This document shows, piece after piece, positions 8,977-18,152 of a stretch of DNA of 64,000 nt. Positions within the stretch are counted from its first letter, which is position 1, and each line of letters starts with the position of its first letter. Under the pieces are notes generated by a model. It was not told the DNA's origin. It saw only the letters and a program-made list of their open reading frames with translations, and ran no database searches. The position numbers and the translations under genes were made by a program. Origin of the DNA: Paracoccus seriniphilus (GTDB lineage Bacteria; Pseudomonadota; Alphaproteobacteria; Rhodobacterales; Rhodobacteraceae); NCBI RefSeq assembly GCF_028553745.1, contig NZ_CP067132.1, positions 186,001 through 250,000 on the forward strand. The letters are read 5' to 3'.

Positions 8977-10011
8977 TCATTCTCCGATTTCTACGGTGGT
9001 TCCGCTTGCCCCGGATCGGGTCATGGCGTCGATCAGCGCGTGAACGCGCAGGGCCTCGCGCCCGGTGATGCGTGGCGGGCGCTTGTCTCGGATCGCGCGG
9101 GCGAAGTCCTCGATCAGTTCGCGATGCCAATCGCAGGGAAAGGCCATGGGATCCGCCCCGCCCCCCGTGCCTGAAACCTCCCCGACGGTTTCGCGGCGAC
9201 CGTCACGCCATGTCACGACAAGCTTCCCCCCCGTCAGAACCGCCGTGCCCCTTGTCCCATCCAGCACCAGGCGTTCTTCTTCGCCGGGATAGGTGGCGGT
9301 GGTCGCCACCACCGAACCCACCGCGCCATTGTCAAAGCGAATGCCTGCCGTGGCGAAGTCCTCGGCCTCCATGTCATGCTGGGCGGTGGTCGCCGTGAAA
9401 GCCTGCACCCTTCGGGCCGGACCCGTCAGGCTGAGCATCAGGTCCAGCACATGGATCGCCTGCGAAATCAGCACGCCGCCACCGTCGCGTTCGAAAGTGC
9501 CGCGCCCCGGAACATCGTAATAGGACTGATCGCGCCACCACGGGATCTCGGCCCGCACAAGTGCCAGATCACCCAACTCACCCTGATCGACCAGTTCCCG
9601 CAACCGCAGCGCGCCCTTGCGCATGCGATGCTGAAACACGATCCCCAGCGTGACGCCCTTTGCCTCGCATTCGGCAACGATATCCTGCGCCGCCTTCAGG
9701 CTGCGTTCGACGGGCTTTTCCATCAGGATATCCTTGCCCGCCGAGGCCATCTCGGACAGGATTGCCGCGCGCTGGTTGGGCGGGGTTGCGATGATGACAC
9801 CATCGGTCCCCGGGTCGGCGGCAATCGCCGCAAGGCTGTCAAACACCGGGAAACCGAAGGTCTTGCTGACCGCCTCGGCCTTGGCGGGGCTTCGATTGAA
9901 AACACCGGAGACATTGACCCGGCCCTTCAGTTCGGCCAGCGCCTCCAGATGCGGTTTGGTTGCCATGCCAAGGCCGATCACGGCAAGATTTGCAATGGGT
10001 TTTTCAGTCAT
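8977..10011 (-). CDS. Gfo/Idh/MocA-family oxidoreductase
   Basis: The 344-residue protein has the Rossmann motif AVIGLGMATKPH at residues 9-20, the EKP motif ILMEKPVERSLKAA near residue 95 and a C-terminal Gfo/Idh domain with ISQAIHVLDLMLSLTG. It is a clear paralogue-type partner of the next dehydrogenase, with which it overlaps by ATGA. It starts 10 bases after the TRAP permease stop. The two dehydrogenases may act in sequence on the imported sugar acid, for example to oxidise and then re-reduce a different carbon; this is inference from gene order. Confidence 0.86.
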   Translation of the reverse strand: MTEKPIANLAVIGLGMATKPHLEALAELKGRVNVSGVFNRSPAKAEAVSKTFGFPVFDSLAAIAADPGTDGVIIATPPNQRAAILSEMASAGKDILMEKPVERSLKAAQDIVAECEAKGVTLGIVFQHRMRKGALRLRELVDQGELGDLALVRAEIPWWRDQSYYDVPGRGTFERDGGGVLISQAIHVLDLMLSLTGPARRVQAFTATTAQHDMEAEDFATAGIRFDNGAVGSVVATTATYPGEEERLVLDGTRGTAVLTGGKLVVTWRDGRRETVGEVSGTGGGADPMAFPCDWHRELIEDFARAIRDKRPPRITGREALRVHALIDAMTRSGASGTTVEIGE

Positions 10012-10021
10012 TTCAAGTTCC

Positions 10022-11872
10022 TCAAGGCCCGAACCACTGGATCGGCAGTAAAGTGATCTGCGGGATCATCGTCACCAGCAGCAAGACAACGACCTGCGCC
10101 GCGATAAAGGGAAGGATGGCGCGGAACACCGACGAAGATGGTGCCCCCCCGACGCGGGCCGTGGTGAAGACCAGCACCCCCAGAGGCGGCGTCAGCGCCC
10201 CGATCACCAGGTTCATCACGATAATGATTCCGAATTGCAGCGGATCGACGCCCGCAGCCACCACGACCGGCACGAGGATCGGCACAAGGATAACCATGGC
10301 GGCAATCATCTCGATGAACAGTCCGACAAAAACCAGAAACAGATTGATCACCAAAAGCAGAAGCAGCCGGTTCCCGGTCAGGGCCGCCAGCCATTCGGCG
10401 ATCTTCTGCGGGGTTTGTTCAAAGGTCAGAATCCAGGCAAACGGCGACGCTGCCGCAATGATCACCGCCACCGCGACGGTGTCCTCGACCGCTTCGCGAA
10501 ACGCATGGGCAAGATTTCGGGCCGTCAGACCGCGATAGATCAGCGCGCCGCAGAACAATGCAAAGACAAAGGCCATGGCTCCGGCTTCCGTCGCGGTAAA
10601 GATCCCGAAGCGCACGCCGCCAACAATAAGCACCGGCAGGCACAGCGCCGGGGTGGCCAGCCAGAACGAGCGCCAGCGCACGGCGCCGCCAGAACGTTGT
10701 CTTGTGCCGCCATAGCCGTTGCGCACGGAAATGATCCAGGCCACCAGTGACAGCGCCATCGCCACCATGATCCCCGGCAGAATGGTTCCGACGAAGACTG
10801 CACCAACCGAGACCGATGCCAGAGCCGCATAGATGATCAGGCCCAGCCCCGGCGGGATCATATTTGCCAGTGTCGATGATGCTGCCGTCAGGGCGCAACT
10901 GAAAGAGCGGCTGTAGCCGTGTTTCTCCATCTCGGGCACCAGCAGCTTGGCCGTGGCCGAGGCATCGGCGGTCGAAGACCCCGAAACGCCCGCAAGCATG
11001 ACATTGGTGACAATATTTGCCTGTGCCAGTCCCCCGCGGAAATGCCCGACCAGATGATAGGCCAGATCGACGATACGCACGGTGATCCCACCGACATTCA
11101 TCACGGCGGCGGCAAGGATGAAGAAGGGAATGGCCAGCAGCGTAAAGGAATTCAGCGCGCCGGACATGTTCTGTGTGATCGTCACCAGCATCAGCGGCGG
11201 CAAGGGCGACAGCCCCGCGAAAGAGCCGATGACAAGTGCATAGACGATGGGCACCTCGGCAAAGATCAGGAACATCGTCACGACCATCAGGATCGCGGTG
11301 CTGCTGCTTTCCCCGAAAATTGCGCCACCACCTTCACGCAGGGCGTAATAGCCGACGATCCCCGTGACCAGCGACGCCAGTCCGCTCCACCATGCAAAGC
11401 CGCGCACGGGTGCGCTCAGCAACACAAGCGTCAGCCCTGCCCCGACCGGAACGGCCATGAACAGATAGCGCAGCGGCACCCGCAGCGCCGGCATGACCTG
11501 CATGGCGCGGCTCATGAAATCGATGCCATGGATGACAAGGATGATACAGCCGATCACCGTCATCACCCTGAGGAACAAGCGGTGCAGGGCCTGTGATCCT
11601 GCCGACAGCCGGGGGACGAAGAGTGAAATGGCAATATGTCGATCCCGAAAGGTCAGCAGCGCCATGCCCAGAAAGACCGCCCAGACAAAACAGAACTGGG
11701 CGGCCTCTTCGGGCCATGCCAATGACGCGTTCAGCACATAGCGGCAAAAGACCTGCAGCACGACAACCGCGGTCGCGCAAAGCATCAGCAGGACGGCTAT
11801 CGGTTCCAGGACATTCGCCAGCATGCGGTAGGGCCGTGCCGGAATATCATGTGGCGGATTGTTGCTGTTCAA
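10022..11872 (-). CDS. Fused TRAP transporter permease DctQM
   Basis: The 616-residue membrane protein joins a DctQ-like N-terminal domain (about residues 15-170, four helices, VFCRYVLNASLAWPEEAAQF) to a full DctM domain (about residues 190-610, with VSGSSTADASATAKLLVPEM and IGALTPPLGVLVF). DctQ/M fusions are common in alphaproteobacteria. It imports an organic acid with sodium, delivered by the SBP encoded 60 bases upstream. A uronate or aldonate is likely because mannonate dehydratase and a GntR regulator flank the operon. Confidence 0.92.
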   Translation of the reverse strand: MNSNNPPHDIPARPYRMLANVLEPIAVLLMLCATAVVVLQVFCRYVLNASLAWPEEAAQFCFVWAVFLGMALLTFRDRHIAISLFVPRLSAGSQALHRLFLRVMTVIGCIILVIHGIDFMSRAMQVMPALRVPLRYLFMAVPVGAGLTLVLLSAPVRGFAWWSGLASLVTGIVGYYALREGGGAIFGESSSTAILMVVTMFLIFAEVPIVYALVIGSFAGLSPLPPLMLVTITQNMSGALNSFTLLAIPFFILAAAVMNVGGITVRIVDLAYHLVGHFRGGLAQANIVTNVMLAGVSGSSTADASATAKLLVPEMEKHGYSRSFSCALTAASSTLANMIPPGLGLIIYAALASVSVGAVFVGTILPGIMVAMALSLVAWIISVRNGYGGTRQRSGGAVRWRSFWLATPALCLPVLIVGGVRFGIFTATEAGAMAFVFALFCGALIYRGLTARNLAHAFREAVEDTVAVAVIIAAASPFAWILTFEQTPQKIAEWLAALTGNRLLLLLVINLFLVFVGLFIEMIAAMVILVPILVPVVVAAGVDPLQFGIIIVMNLVIGALTPPLGVLVFTTARVGGAPSSSVFRAILPFIAAQVVVLLLVTMIPQITLLPIQWFGP

Positions 11873-11932
11873 GATGTTCTCCCCGTCATCTTCCGCCCCA
11901 TGGCAGACCCCGCAGGGCAGAAGACAGACGCC

Positions 11933-12958
11933 TTAGCCAAGCGCGCGGATCTTCGCGATCATCGCGGCGGTTTCAGGGCTGGTTGCGCCGAATTCCTCAT
12001 AGAGGCCGGCGGATTTTTCTTCCCAGCGGGCCTTTTCCTCGGCGGGGAACGGATTGACCACGCAGCCTGCAGCCTTGAGGTCTTCCAACGCCTGATCGGC
12101 CCCGGCGCGGTTGATGCTGCGCTGCTCGGCAAAGGCTTCTTTCGCAGAACTGCGGCACAGTTCCTGCAGATCAGCGGGCAAGCCATCCAGCCATGCGGCA
12201 TTCATGCGGATCGCCTTGGGCAGGAACCAGTGATAGGTCGGCAGGATATTCTGCGCCTGTTCATGCCATTTGAAGCCCAGCACCGAGAAGTAATCGGAAT
12301 CCAGACCGTCGATCACCCCAGTCGACAGCGCGGAATATTGCTCGGAATAGGGCAGCGGCGTGGGGTTGGCGCCCAAGGTCTTCCAGAAATCCACCCAGAT
12401 GCGCACTTCGGGCACCCGCAGCTTGACACCCTGCAGGCTGGCCAGATCGGTCACGGGCACCTTGGTCAGAAGATGACGGAAGCCGACCTCGCCATAGGCG
12501 ATGAATTCAACGCCCGTCTTCTCCCGCGCGATCTGGCTGATTTCCTGCCCGATATCCCCTTGCAGAACTGCATCGACATGGGCCTCGTTCTTGTAGATGA
12601 AACCCGGCGCACCTGCGGTCGCGGCAATTTCGGGGGCGATGGCCTCTTCGCTGTCCGGGCCTGCCGCGGTGACCTGGATCGTGCCGATCCGGCTCATTTC
12701 CAGCAGTTGCGCCAGTCCGCCAAGCTGGCTGGCGGGGAAATGCTGGGCATCAATACGTCCCTCGCTGCGTTCGTTCAGCATGGTCGCCCAACTGTCGAAA
12801 GCATTGGTGAAAGGCGATCCGATGGCCTCGGAATGCGCGATCTTGCAGACATATTTGTCCTGTGCCCAAGCCGTGCGCATCAGCGCCGGCGTGGCAAGGG
12901 CGGCAGCCCCCAGTTGCAGCACGCTGCGCCGGGCAATCCCTGTTCTGTTCGAAGTCAT
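11933..12958 (-). CDS. TRAP transporter substrate-binding protein DctP
   Basis: The 341-residue protein begins with a twin-arginine signal (GIARRSVLQLGAAALA) cleaved after about TAWA. A DctP fold follows, with AHSEAIGSPFTNAFDSWATML, the conserved arginine-containing VKLRVPEVRIWVDFWKTLGANPTPLPYSE stretch near residue 160 and the C-terminal helices. That arginine normally binds the substrate carboxylate. The Tat signal is the notable part, because most DctP proteins use Sec. It pairs with the fused DctQM downstream. Confidence 0.92.
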   Translation of the reverse strand: MTSNRTGIARRSVLQLGAAALATPALMRTAWAQDKYVCKIAHSEAIGSPFTNAFDSWATMLNERSEGRIDAQHFPASQLGGLAQLLEMSRIGTIQVTAAGPDSEEAIAPEIAATAGAPGFIYKNEAHVDAVLQGDIGQEISQIAREKTGVEFIAYGEVGFRHLLTKVPVTDLASLQGVKLRVPEVRIWVDFWKTLGANPTPLPYSEQYSALSTGVIDGLDSDYFSVLGFKWHEQAQNILPTYHWFLPKAIRMNAAWLDGLPADLQELCRSSAKEAFAEQRSINRAGADQALEDLKAAGCVVNPFPAEEKARWEEKSAGLYEEFGATSPETAAMIAKIRALG

Positions 12959-13041
12959 CTCTCTCTCCCTTGGTAACCCTGTCCATCATAAGGCGATGGT
13001 TCAGAGTGATTGTCCGACCTGCCTCCACCAAGAATGGCGGC

Positions 13042-13076
13042 CCGGACCCGCTGCCCCTCCATGGCAGCGGATCTGG
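13042..13076 (-). terminator. Long hairpin between the GntR gene and dctP
   Basis: CCGCTGCC (13048-13055) pairs perfectly with GGCAGCGG (13063-13070). After one mismatch the stem continues for about five more pairs. It may end or attenuate regulator transcripts before the transporter genes. No clear T-run follows on the minus strand. Confidence 0.45.
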
Positions 13077-13104
13077 CCGGAAAGTGGCATATGCCCGCGA
13101 TCCC

Positions 13105-13833
13105 TCATCGCGACATATCCGTGACGAAAAAATCGGGTTTGGCCGCTGCGACGACCGGAATGTCGTCAAGGATCCGCCGCAGATGCAGCCGCATCCTCTG
13201 TTCGGCTTCATCGGCCTGACCGGCCCTGATCGCATCCACGATCTGACGATGCTGCCGGACCAGGATTTCACGGGGAAACTGGCTGGCACTCAGGTGGCGC
13301 ACACGGTCCATCTGGGTGCGCAGCGATTTCAGGAAGCTCCATCCCGCACCCTGCCCCGCGATCTCGGCAATCATGCGGTGAAAGGCCTCGTCCAGCGCCA
13401 TGAATGCCTGCGGATCACTGTCATCGACGGCCGATTCCTGAGCCGCGATATTGCCGTCCAGCTCTGCCAGCATATCGGCATCGGCGCGATCCGTGGCGGC
13501 ACGGACAATATCGGCCTCGACAGCCTCGCGGACGAATTGCGCGGCAAGAACCGATGCCACGTCGATCCGGCTGACAAAGCTGCCGCGCTGGGGGCGGATG
13601 TCGATCAGCCCGGCCTCGGACAGCTTGATAAAGGCTTCGCGCACGGGCTGGCGACTGGTGCTGTAAAAGGCCGCGACATCGACCTCGGACAGCCGCGTGC
13701 CCGGTTCCAGCTCGCCGCGCACGATACGATTGCGCAATCTCAGGAACAACTGCGGACTGACCGCCACGCCCGGATCGAGCGGCGCATCCATGTCCTGCCT
13801 GTCGCCCGGAAAATTATCCATGCTCTCCCCCAT
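13105..13833 (-). CDS. GntR-family regulator with FCD domain
   Basis: The 242-residue protein has an N-terminal winged helix (LFLRLRNRIVRGELEPGTRLSEVDVAAFYSTSRQPVREAF, about residues 28-66) and a C-terminal FCD domain whose metal-binding histidines are plausible in DEAFHRMIAEIAG and RQHRQIVDAI. FCD regulators of the UxuR/ExuR class sense uronates or their breakdown products. It is divergent from uxuA and lies upstream of the TRAP genes, so it likely controls both. The start could be 13833 (AGGA upstream) or the internal ATG at 13821. Confidence 0.88.
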   Translation of the reverse strand: MGESMDNFPGDRQDMDAPLDPGVAVSPQLFLRLRNRIVRGELEPGTRLSEVDVAAFYSTSRQPVREAFIKLSEAGLIDIRPQRGSFVSRIDVASVLAAQFVREAVEADIVRAATDRADADMLAELDGNIAAQESAVDDSDPQAFMALDEAFHRMIAEIAGQGAGWSFLKSLRTQMDRVRHLSASQFPREILVRQHRQIVDAIRAGQADEAEQRMRLHLRRILDDIPVVAAAKPDFFVTDMSR

Positions 13834-13868
13834 GCGAATAATCCTGCAAGAAAGTTACCATACTAGTC

Positions 13869-13887
13869 AACATATATTCCGGATGTT
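13869..13887. promoter_or_regulatory. Candidate GntR operator between gntR and uxuA
   Basis: AACAT and ATGTT form an inverted repeat with a 9-base spacer, in the 106-base divergent region. Flanking AGT and ACT extend the symmetry imperfectly. Its position suits control of both genes; the repeat is short, so this is a candidate only. Confidence 0.35.
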
Positions 13888-13939
13888 ACTCTGCTGATGT
13901 GGCAGAAGTTGATGTCGCGACATTTCAGGGGGGACAATC

Positions 13940-15157
13940 ATGAAACGGACATGGCGCTGGTTTGGCCCGAAGGATAGCGTTTCAATCGACGCCATGTTGC
14001 AGGCCGGTGTTCAGGGTGTGGTCTCGGCATTACATCATGTTCCAACCGGAACCGTCTGGTCTTGCGAAGAAATTTCTCGCCGCAAGAAAGAGATCGCCAC
14101 CCGCCCGTCTGGCGAACCATCCGGGCTGGAATGGGAAATCGTCGAAAGCCTGCCGGTCTCGGAGGACATCAAGCGCCAGACCGGTGCCTGGCGTGATCAC
14201 ATCGCGGCGTGGGAGCAATCGCTGCACAATCTGCACGCCGCCGGCATCCGGGTGATCTGCTATAATTTCATGCCGGTTCTGGACTGGACGCGCACGGATC
14301 TGGCCTACCGGCTGCCCGGCGGTGCCACCTGCATGCGTTTTGATCTGTCGGTCTTTGCGACCTTTGACATCCATATTCTCGGCCGCGCCGGTGCCAGTGA
14401 CGACTATGCGCCCCAGGTGGTCGCTGCCGCCAATCGGCATTTCACGGAAATGACCGATGCCGATATTCAGGCATTGGTGCGCAATATCGTCTTTGGCCTG
14501 CCCGGTGCAGCCGAGAATTTCTCGCTGGAGGATCTGCGCTATCATCTGGCCGCCTATGACGGGCTGGGCGAGGACGGGCTGCGCGCCAATCTGATCGACT
14601 TCCTGACCGAAGTTGCCCCGCTCGCCCAGCAGTTGGACATGCGCTTGTGCTGCCACCCCGACGATCCGCCGACCCCGCTGCTGGGCCTGCCACGGATCAT
14701 GTCGACGCAATCCGATTACACCCGCATTCTGGATGAAGTTGACCTGATGTCGAATGGGGTCACCCTGTGTTCGGGCTCTTTGGGTGCCCGGCCCGACAAC
14801 GATTTGCCCGCCATGATGGATCACCTGGGGGATCGCGTGCATTTCCTGCATCTGCGCAATGTGAAACGCGAAGGTCCGGGCCCACGATGCAGCTTTCACG
14901 AAGCTGCTCATCTGGAAGGCGACACCGACATGGTCGCCCTCATTGCCGCCGTGCTGCGACAAGAGGCCAAACGACGCGCTCAGGGGCGCGAAGATATGTC
15001 GATTCCCTTCCGCCCGGATCACGGACAGGACATCCTTGACGATCTGGAACGCAACGCCCAGCCGGGCTATCCCTCGATCGGGCGGCTGAAAGGGCTGGCC
15101 GAACTGCGCGGAATCATCGCCGCCCTGTCGCATCCCGACCTCGGGACCGCGCTCTGA
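13940..15157 (+). CDS. uxuA: Mannonate dehydratase UxuA
   Basis: The 405-residue protein matches UxuA from the first residues (MKRTWRWFGPKDSVS, then GVVSALHHVPTG) to the metal-site region with LCCHPDDPP and HFLHLRNVKRE. UxuA dehydrates D-mannonate to 2-keto-3-deoxygluconate, a step of glucuronate breakdown in the cytoplasm. The gene is divergent from the GntR regulator, and GGGGGG lies 7 bases before the ATG. The uronate isomerase and mannonate reductase are not in the window under their usual families. One of the two Gfo/Idh enzymes might replace the reductase. Confidence 0.93.
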   Translation: MKRTWRWFGPKDSVSIDAMLQAGVQGVVSALHHVPTGTVWSCEEISRRKKEIATRPSGEPSGLEWEIVESLPVSEDIKRQTGAWRDHIAAWEQSLHNLHAAGIRVICYNFMPVLDWTRTDLAYRLPGGATCMRFDLSVFATFDIHILGRAGASDDYAPQVVAAANRHFTEMTDADIQALVRNIVFGLPGAAENFSLEDLRYHLAAYDGLGEDGLRANLIDFLTEVAPLAQQLDMRLCCHPDDPPTPLLGLPRIMSTQSDYTRILDEVDLMSNGVTLCSGSLGARPDNDLPAMMDHLGDRVHFLHLRNVKREGPGPRCSFHEAAHLEGDTDMVALIAAVLRQEAKRRAQGREDMSIPFRPDHGQDILDDLERNAQPGYPSIGRLKGLAELRGIIAALSHPDLGTAL

Positions 15158-15278
15158 CATCAGCTGTCTGGGCAGCTCTGCCATTTCACCTTGTCATTTC
15201 TGCTGTTTCGACGTGCAATCCGGCAAAACATGCCGAAGAAAACCGCTATGCTGGGCACATCAGAAACAGGCAGATCGC

Positions 15279-16145
15279 ATGAGCAACGTGAACAACCGGC
15301 AACTGGACAGCTTTACCCTTGAAGCACGGGACATGACCCCGGCTGACATCCCCGCCCTGCACGAGCTTTCAGTGGCGGTCGGCTGGATGCACCGGGCTGA
15401 AGACTGGGCCGTCACGCTGGAACTGGGCGAAGGCATTTTCCTGACCGATGAAATCGGGCGGCCCGTCGGCTCTGCCATGTGGTTTCCCATGTCGGACGAG
15501 CTTGCAATGCTGGGTATGGTCATCACCACACCGCGCCTGCAGGAACGCGGCGCGGGACGCTGGATGATGGAACAGATCCTGTCGCGCACCGGAGGTCGGG
15601 ATCTGGCGCTGAACGCCACACGCGCCGCCTTTCGCCTGTATCTTGCCCTGGATTTCCAACCCGGCCCGAAGGTCTGGCAGCATATGGGAATCGTCAGCGC
15701 GGTCCCCGAAGACAGTGGCCGGACCCGCCAGATGCGGGCAGAAGACCGCGCCGCGATCCATGCGCTGGACAGCCGCGCCTATGGCACGGACCGACACAAC
15801 GCCCTGGAGCTGTTTCTGGATCAATCCGTGGGAACGGTGCTGGAGGAAGACGGCCAGATCACCGGCTATGCGCTGTGCCGCCGCTTTGGTCGTGGCCATG
15901 TGGTCGGCCCGATCATCGCGGCCACGCCACAGGATGCCGCAGCGCTGGCCGCCCCGCATATTGCCGCGCATCACGGACAATTCCTGCGCATCGACACGCG
16001 CGACACCGATGGGCCGTTCTTCCAGATGCTGACCGCCCATGGGCTGGCCCCGCGCGACAGCGTGACCTCCATGACCAGGGGCCGCGCGAGGGGGGGCGAT
16101 CTGCAGGCGCATGTTTTCGCGCTTGCGAACCAGGCAGTCGGCTAG
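15279..16145 (+). CDS. Tandem GNAT-family acetyltransferase
   Basis: The 288-residue protein has an N-terminal GNAT domain (MLGMVITTPRLQERGAGRWMM near residue 85 is the acetyl-CoA loop) and a C-terminal domain with FGRGHVVGPIIA near residue 205. It shares HRAEDW and the FGRG...VGP block with the GNAT protein at 25880-26710, so the two are paralogues. The start at 15279 follows AGG and gives the correct domain length. It likely N-acetylates a small amine or amino acid. Its stop overlaps that of the converging oxidoreductase gene by four bases. Confidence 0.82.
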   Translation: MSNVNNRQLDSFTLEARDMTPADIPALHELSVAVGWMHRAEDWAVTLELGEGIFLTDEIGRPVGSAMWFPMSDELAMLGMVITTPRLQERGAGRWMMEQILSRTGGRDLALNATRAAFRLYLALDFQPGPKVWQHMGIVSAVPEDSGRTRQMRAEDRAAIHALDSRAYGTDRHNALELFLDQSVGTVLEEDGQITGYALCRRFGRGHVVGPIIAATPQDAAALAAPHIAAHHGQFLRIDTRDTDGPFFQMLTAHGLAPRDSVTSMTRGRARGGDLQAHVFALANQAVG

Positions 16146-17461
16146 AAATCCGACACCTTGCCCCAGCTTGAAGTGGAAAAGCGCTCAGGGTGATAGGCCG
16201 CCGGATCAATCAACGGCGTCTCTCCCGTCACCATGGCGGCGATCATCTCGCCCGCCCCGGGGCCGATGCCGAAACCATGACCGCTGAAGCCCGCGGCCAG
16301 CACAAAGCCGGGCAACGAGGTTTCGCCGATCGCCGGAACCCCGTCGGGTGTGCTGTCGATATATCCTGCCCAGCTGGCCTGAACCGTTGCCCTGGCCATG
16401 CCGGGGATCAGGGCACAGGCGCGCTGATGGGTCAGGCGGATCGTCGCGGCATCCGGTGTCGGGTCCAGAATCCGCATCCGCTCCATCGGCGTTTCACGAT
16501 CCAGCGCCCATTTCGCGCGCGTCTCATGCCCCGAACACCAGCCCTCGGTCCCGCCGGGGCGCAGAACGCGCCAGCGCTTGGCGAACATCGGCAAGAAATG
16601 CTTGGCATATCGGATCTGCTGCGGCGTCGGATCGACGCGCGCATTGCCCGAAATCGCCAGCGTATAGCCACCGTCGCCGCGACGGGTCAGCGACACCGGT
16701 CCGGTGTGCAGGGCATCCGGTCCCTCTACGCCCGGTCCGACCGACATGATCGAGGATCTGACCGAGGCCTGCGGGAATCCCAATCCCTGCTGATGACAGA
16801 ACGAGGACGCCCATGCGCCACCCGCCATGACCACTACGCCGGTACGGATCGTTCCATGTTCGGTCACGACGCCGGAAACGCGCCCGGCCTCGGTTTCCAA
16901 CCCTCGCGCGGCGCAATTCTGATGCACCGTGCCGCCTGCATTCATGATCCCGCGGGCTATCACCGGACAGGCGCGGCTGGGATCGGCGATCCCGTCATCA
17001 GGCGAAAAGACCCCGCCCAGCCAGTCGCGGTTGGTCACGGCACCACGTGTTCTTGCCTCGGCAGCACCAAGAACATGCGAGGTGACACCCAGGCCTCGGG
17101 CCATGTCGCGCCAACGCGCCCAGCCGGCGATCTCGGCCTCGTCATTGGACAGGTAAAGCAGGCCGCTGCGACGAAAACCGGGATCTTCGCCGATGTCCCT
17201 GGCCAGCGTGGCCCACAGATCAAGGCTGCGCGTTGCCATCGGCAGTTCTCGCGCATCGCGGTTCTGCTGGCGGCACCACCCCCAGTTGCGGCTGGATTGC
17301 TCGGCACCGATGCGGCCCTTTTCCAGCAGCGCGACGGCCACGCCCTTGCGGGCCAGGTAATAGGCGGTGGCACAGCCGACAATGCCCCCGCCGATCACCA
17401 CCACATCGGCGGTCCGGGGCAGGTCGACTGTCGTCTCTATCGTCAAAAGGGGTGCGGGCAT
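16142..17461 (-). CDS. FAD-dependent oxidoreductase (DadA/DAO family)
   Basis: The 439-residue protein has the FAD-binding motif VVVIGGGIVGCATAYYLARKG near residues 17-37 and the DAO-family C-terminus PAIGETSLPGFVLAAGFSGHGFGIGPGAGE. Such enzymes oxidise the C-N bond of D-amino acids, N-methyl amino acids or opine-like compounds. I chose the start at 17461, with GGAGAA upstream, because the longer frame to 17563 adds unrelated residues. The Lrp-type gene is divergent and a likely regulator. A second DadA-like enzyme is encoded at 27692-28969. Confidence 0.88.
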   Translation of the reverse strand: MPAPLLTIETTVDLPRTADVVVIGGGIVGCATAYYLARKGVAVALLEKGRIGAEQSSRNWGWCRQQNRDARELPMATRSLDLWATLARDIGEDPGFRRSGLLYLSNDEAEIAGWARWRDMARGLGVTSHVLGAAEARTRGAVTNRDWLGGVFSPDDGIADPSRACPVIARGIMNAGGTVHQNCAARGLETEAGRVSGVVTEHGTIRTGVVVMAGGAWASSFCHQQGLGFPQASVRSSIMSVGPGVEGPDALHTGPVSLTRRGDGGYTLAISGNARVDPTPQQIRYAKHFLPMFAKRWRVLRPGGTEGWCSGHETRAKWALDRETPMERMRILDPTPDAATIRLTHQRACALIPGMARATVQASWAGYIDSTPDGVPAIGETSLPGFVLAAGFSGHGFGIGPGAGEMIAAMVTGETPLIDPAAYHPERFSTSSWGKVSDF

Positions 17462-17520
17462 CAGATTCTCCTGTCCGGAACAAACTGGCATGCCCTCTCG
17501 ATGCAGTGTTGCTTGCTTGT

Positions 17521-17599
17521 GCAAAAATTCAGCATAATCTGCCGTTTCAGCAACCTCTGCCACAAGCTATGTTTGCAAAAGGTTTTCACGCATTTTTGC
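17521..17599. promoter_or_regulatory. Repeated GCAAAA motifs, candidate Lrp-type sites
   Basis: GCAAAA occurs at 17521-17526 and 17575-17580, and its inverse TTTTTGC at 17593-17599. These A/T-rich elements sit between the oxidoreductase gene and the divergent Lrp-type gene. Lrp-family proteins bind spaced, degenerate sites of this sort. Tentative. Confidence 0.3.
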
Positions 17600-17675
17600 C
17601 CAGCAGAAGGTCGTGAGATCTTGATCATACCGCATGATATGCTATCGCCATGACGCATCCATTCAAGGAAAAGCG

Positions 17676-18152
17676 ATGAAGCTTGATCGCATCGATATCC
17701 GCATCCTTCACGAACTGCAGCGCAATGGTCGCATCACCAATGTCGAGCTGGCCGAACTGGTTCATCTGTCGCCCAGCCCCTGTCTGATGCGGGTCAAGAA
17801 ACTGCAAAAGGCGGGATATATCACCGGCTATTCAGCACAGATCAATATCGCCAAGCTGGGTCCGATCCTGACCGTCTTTACCGAGGTGACGCTGAAGAAC
17901 CACCGTCAGATCGATTTCGCGCGTTTCCAGCAGGCGCTGGAGCGCATTGACGAAGCCGTGGAATGCCACCTGATCTCGGGCGGATACGATTACCTGGTCA
18001 AATTCGTGACCGCCGGGATCAGCGACTATCAGGAAATCATGGAACGCCTGGTCGACGCCGAGGTCGGGATCGACAAGTATTTCAGCTTTGTCGTCATCAA
18101 GACCCCTTTTGCCAAGTCGCATCTGCCCTTGCACAACCTGTTCGAGGTCTAG
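17676..18152 (+). CDS. Lrp/AsnC-family transcriptional regulator
   Basis: The 158-residue protein has an N-terminal HTH (LDRIDIRILHELQRNGRITNVELAELVHLSPSPCLMRVKKLQ) and a C-terminal RAM/AsnC ligand domain with ECHLISGGYDYLVKFV. This is the full length of the family. It probably senses an amino acid and regulates the divergent oxidoreductase gene, and perhaps the peptide transporter. An ATG at 17676 following AAGGAAAAGCG is preferred over the one at 17634. The stop overlaps that of the converging ABC gene by four bases. Confidence 0.93.
   Translation: MKLDRIDIRILHELQRNGRITNVELAELVHLSPSPCLMRVKKLQKAGYITGYSAQINIAKLGPILTVFTEVTLKNHRQIDFARFQQALERIDEAVECHLISGGYDYLVKFVTAGISDYQEIMERLVDAEVGIDKYFSFVVIKTPFAKSHLPLHNLFEV

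Noticed and set aside
16190..17653. Plus-strand open frame of 487 codons opposite the FAD oxidoreductase
   Set aside because: The minus-strand protein has a clear FAD motif and a ribosome site. The plus-strand frame has neither.
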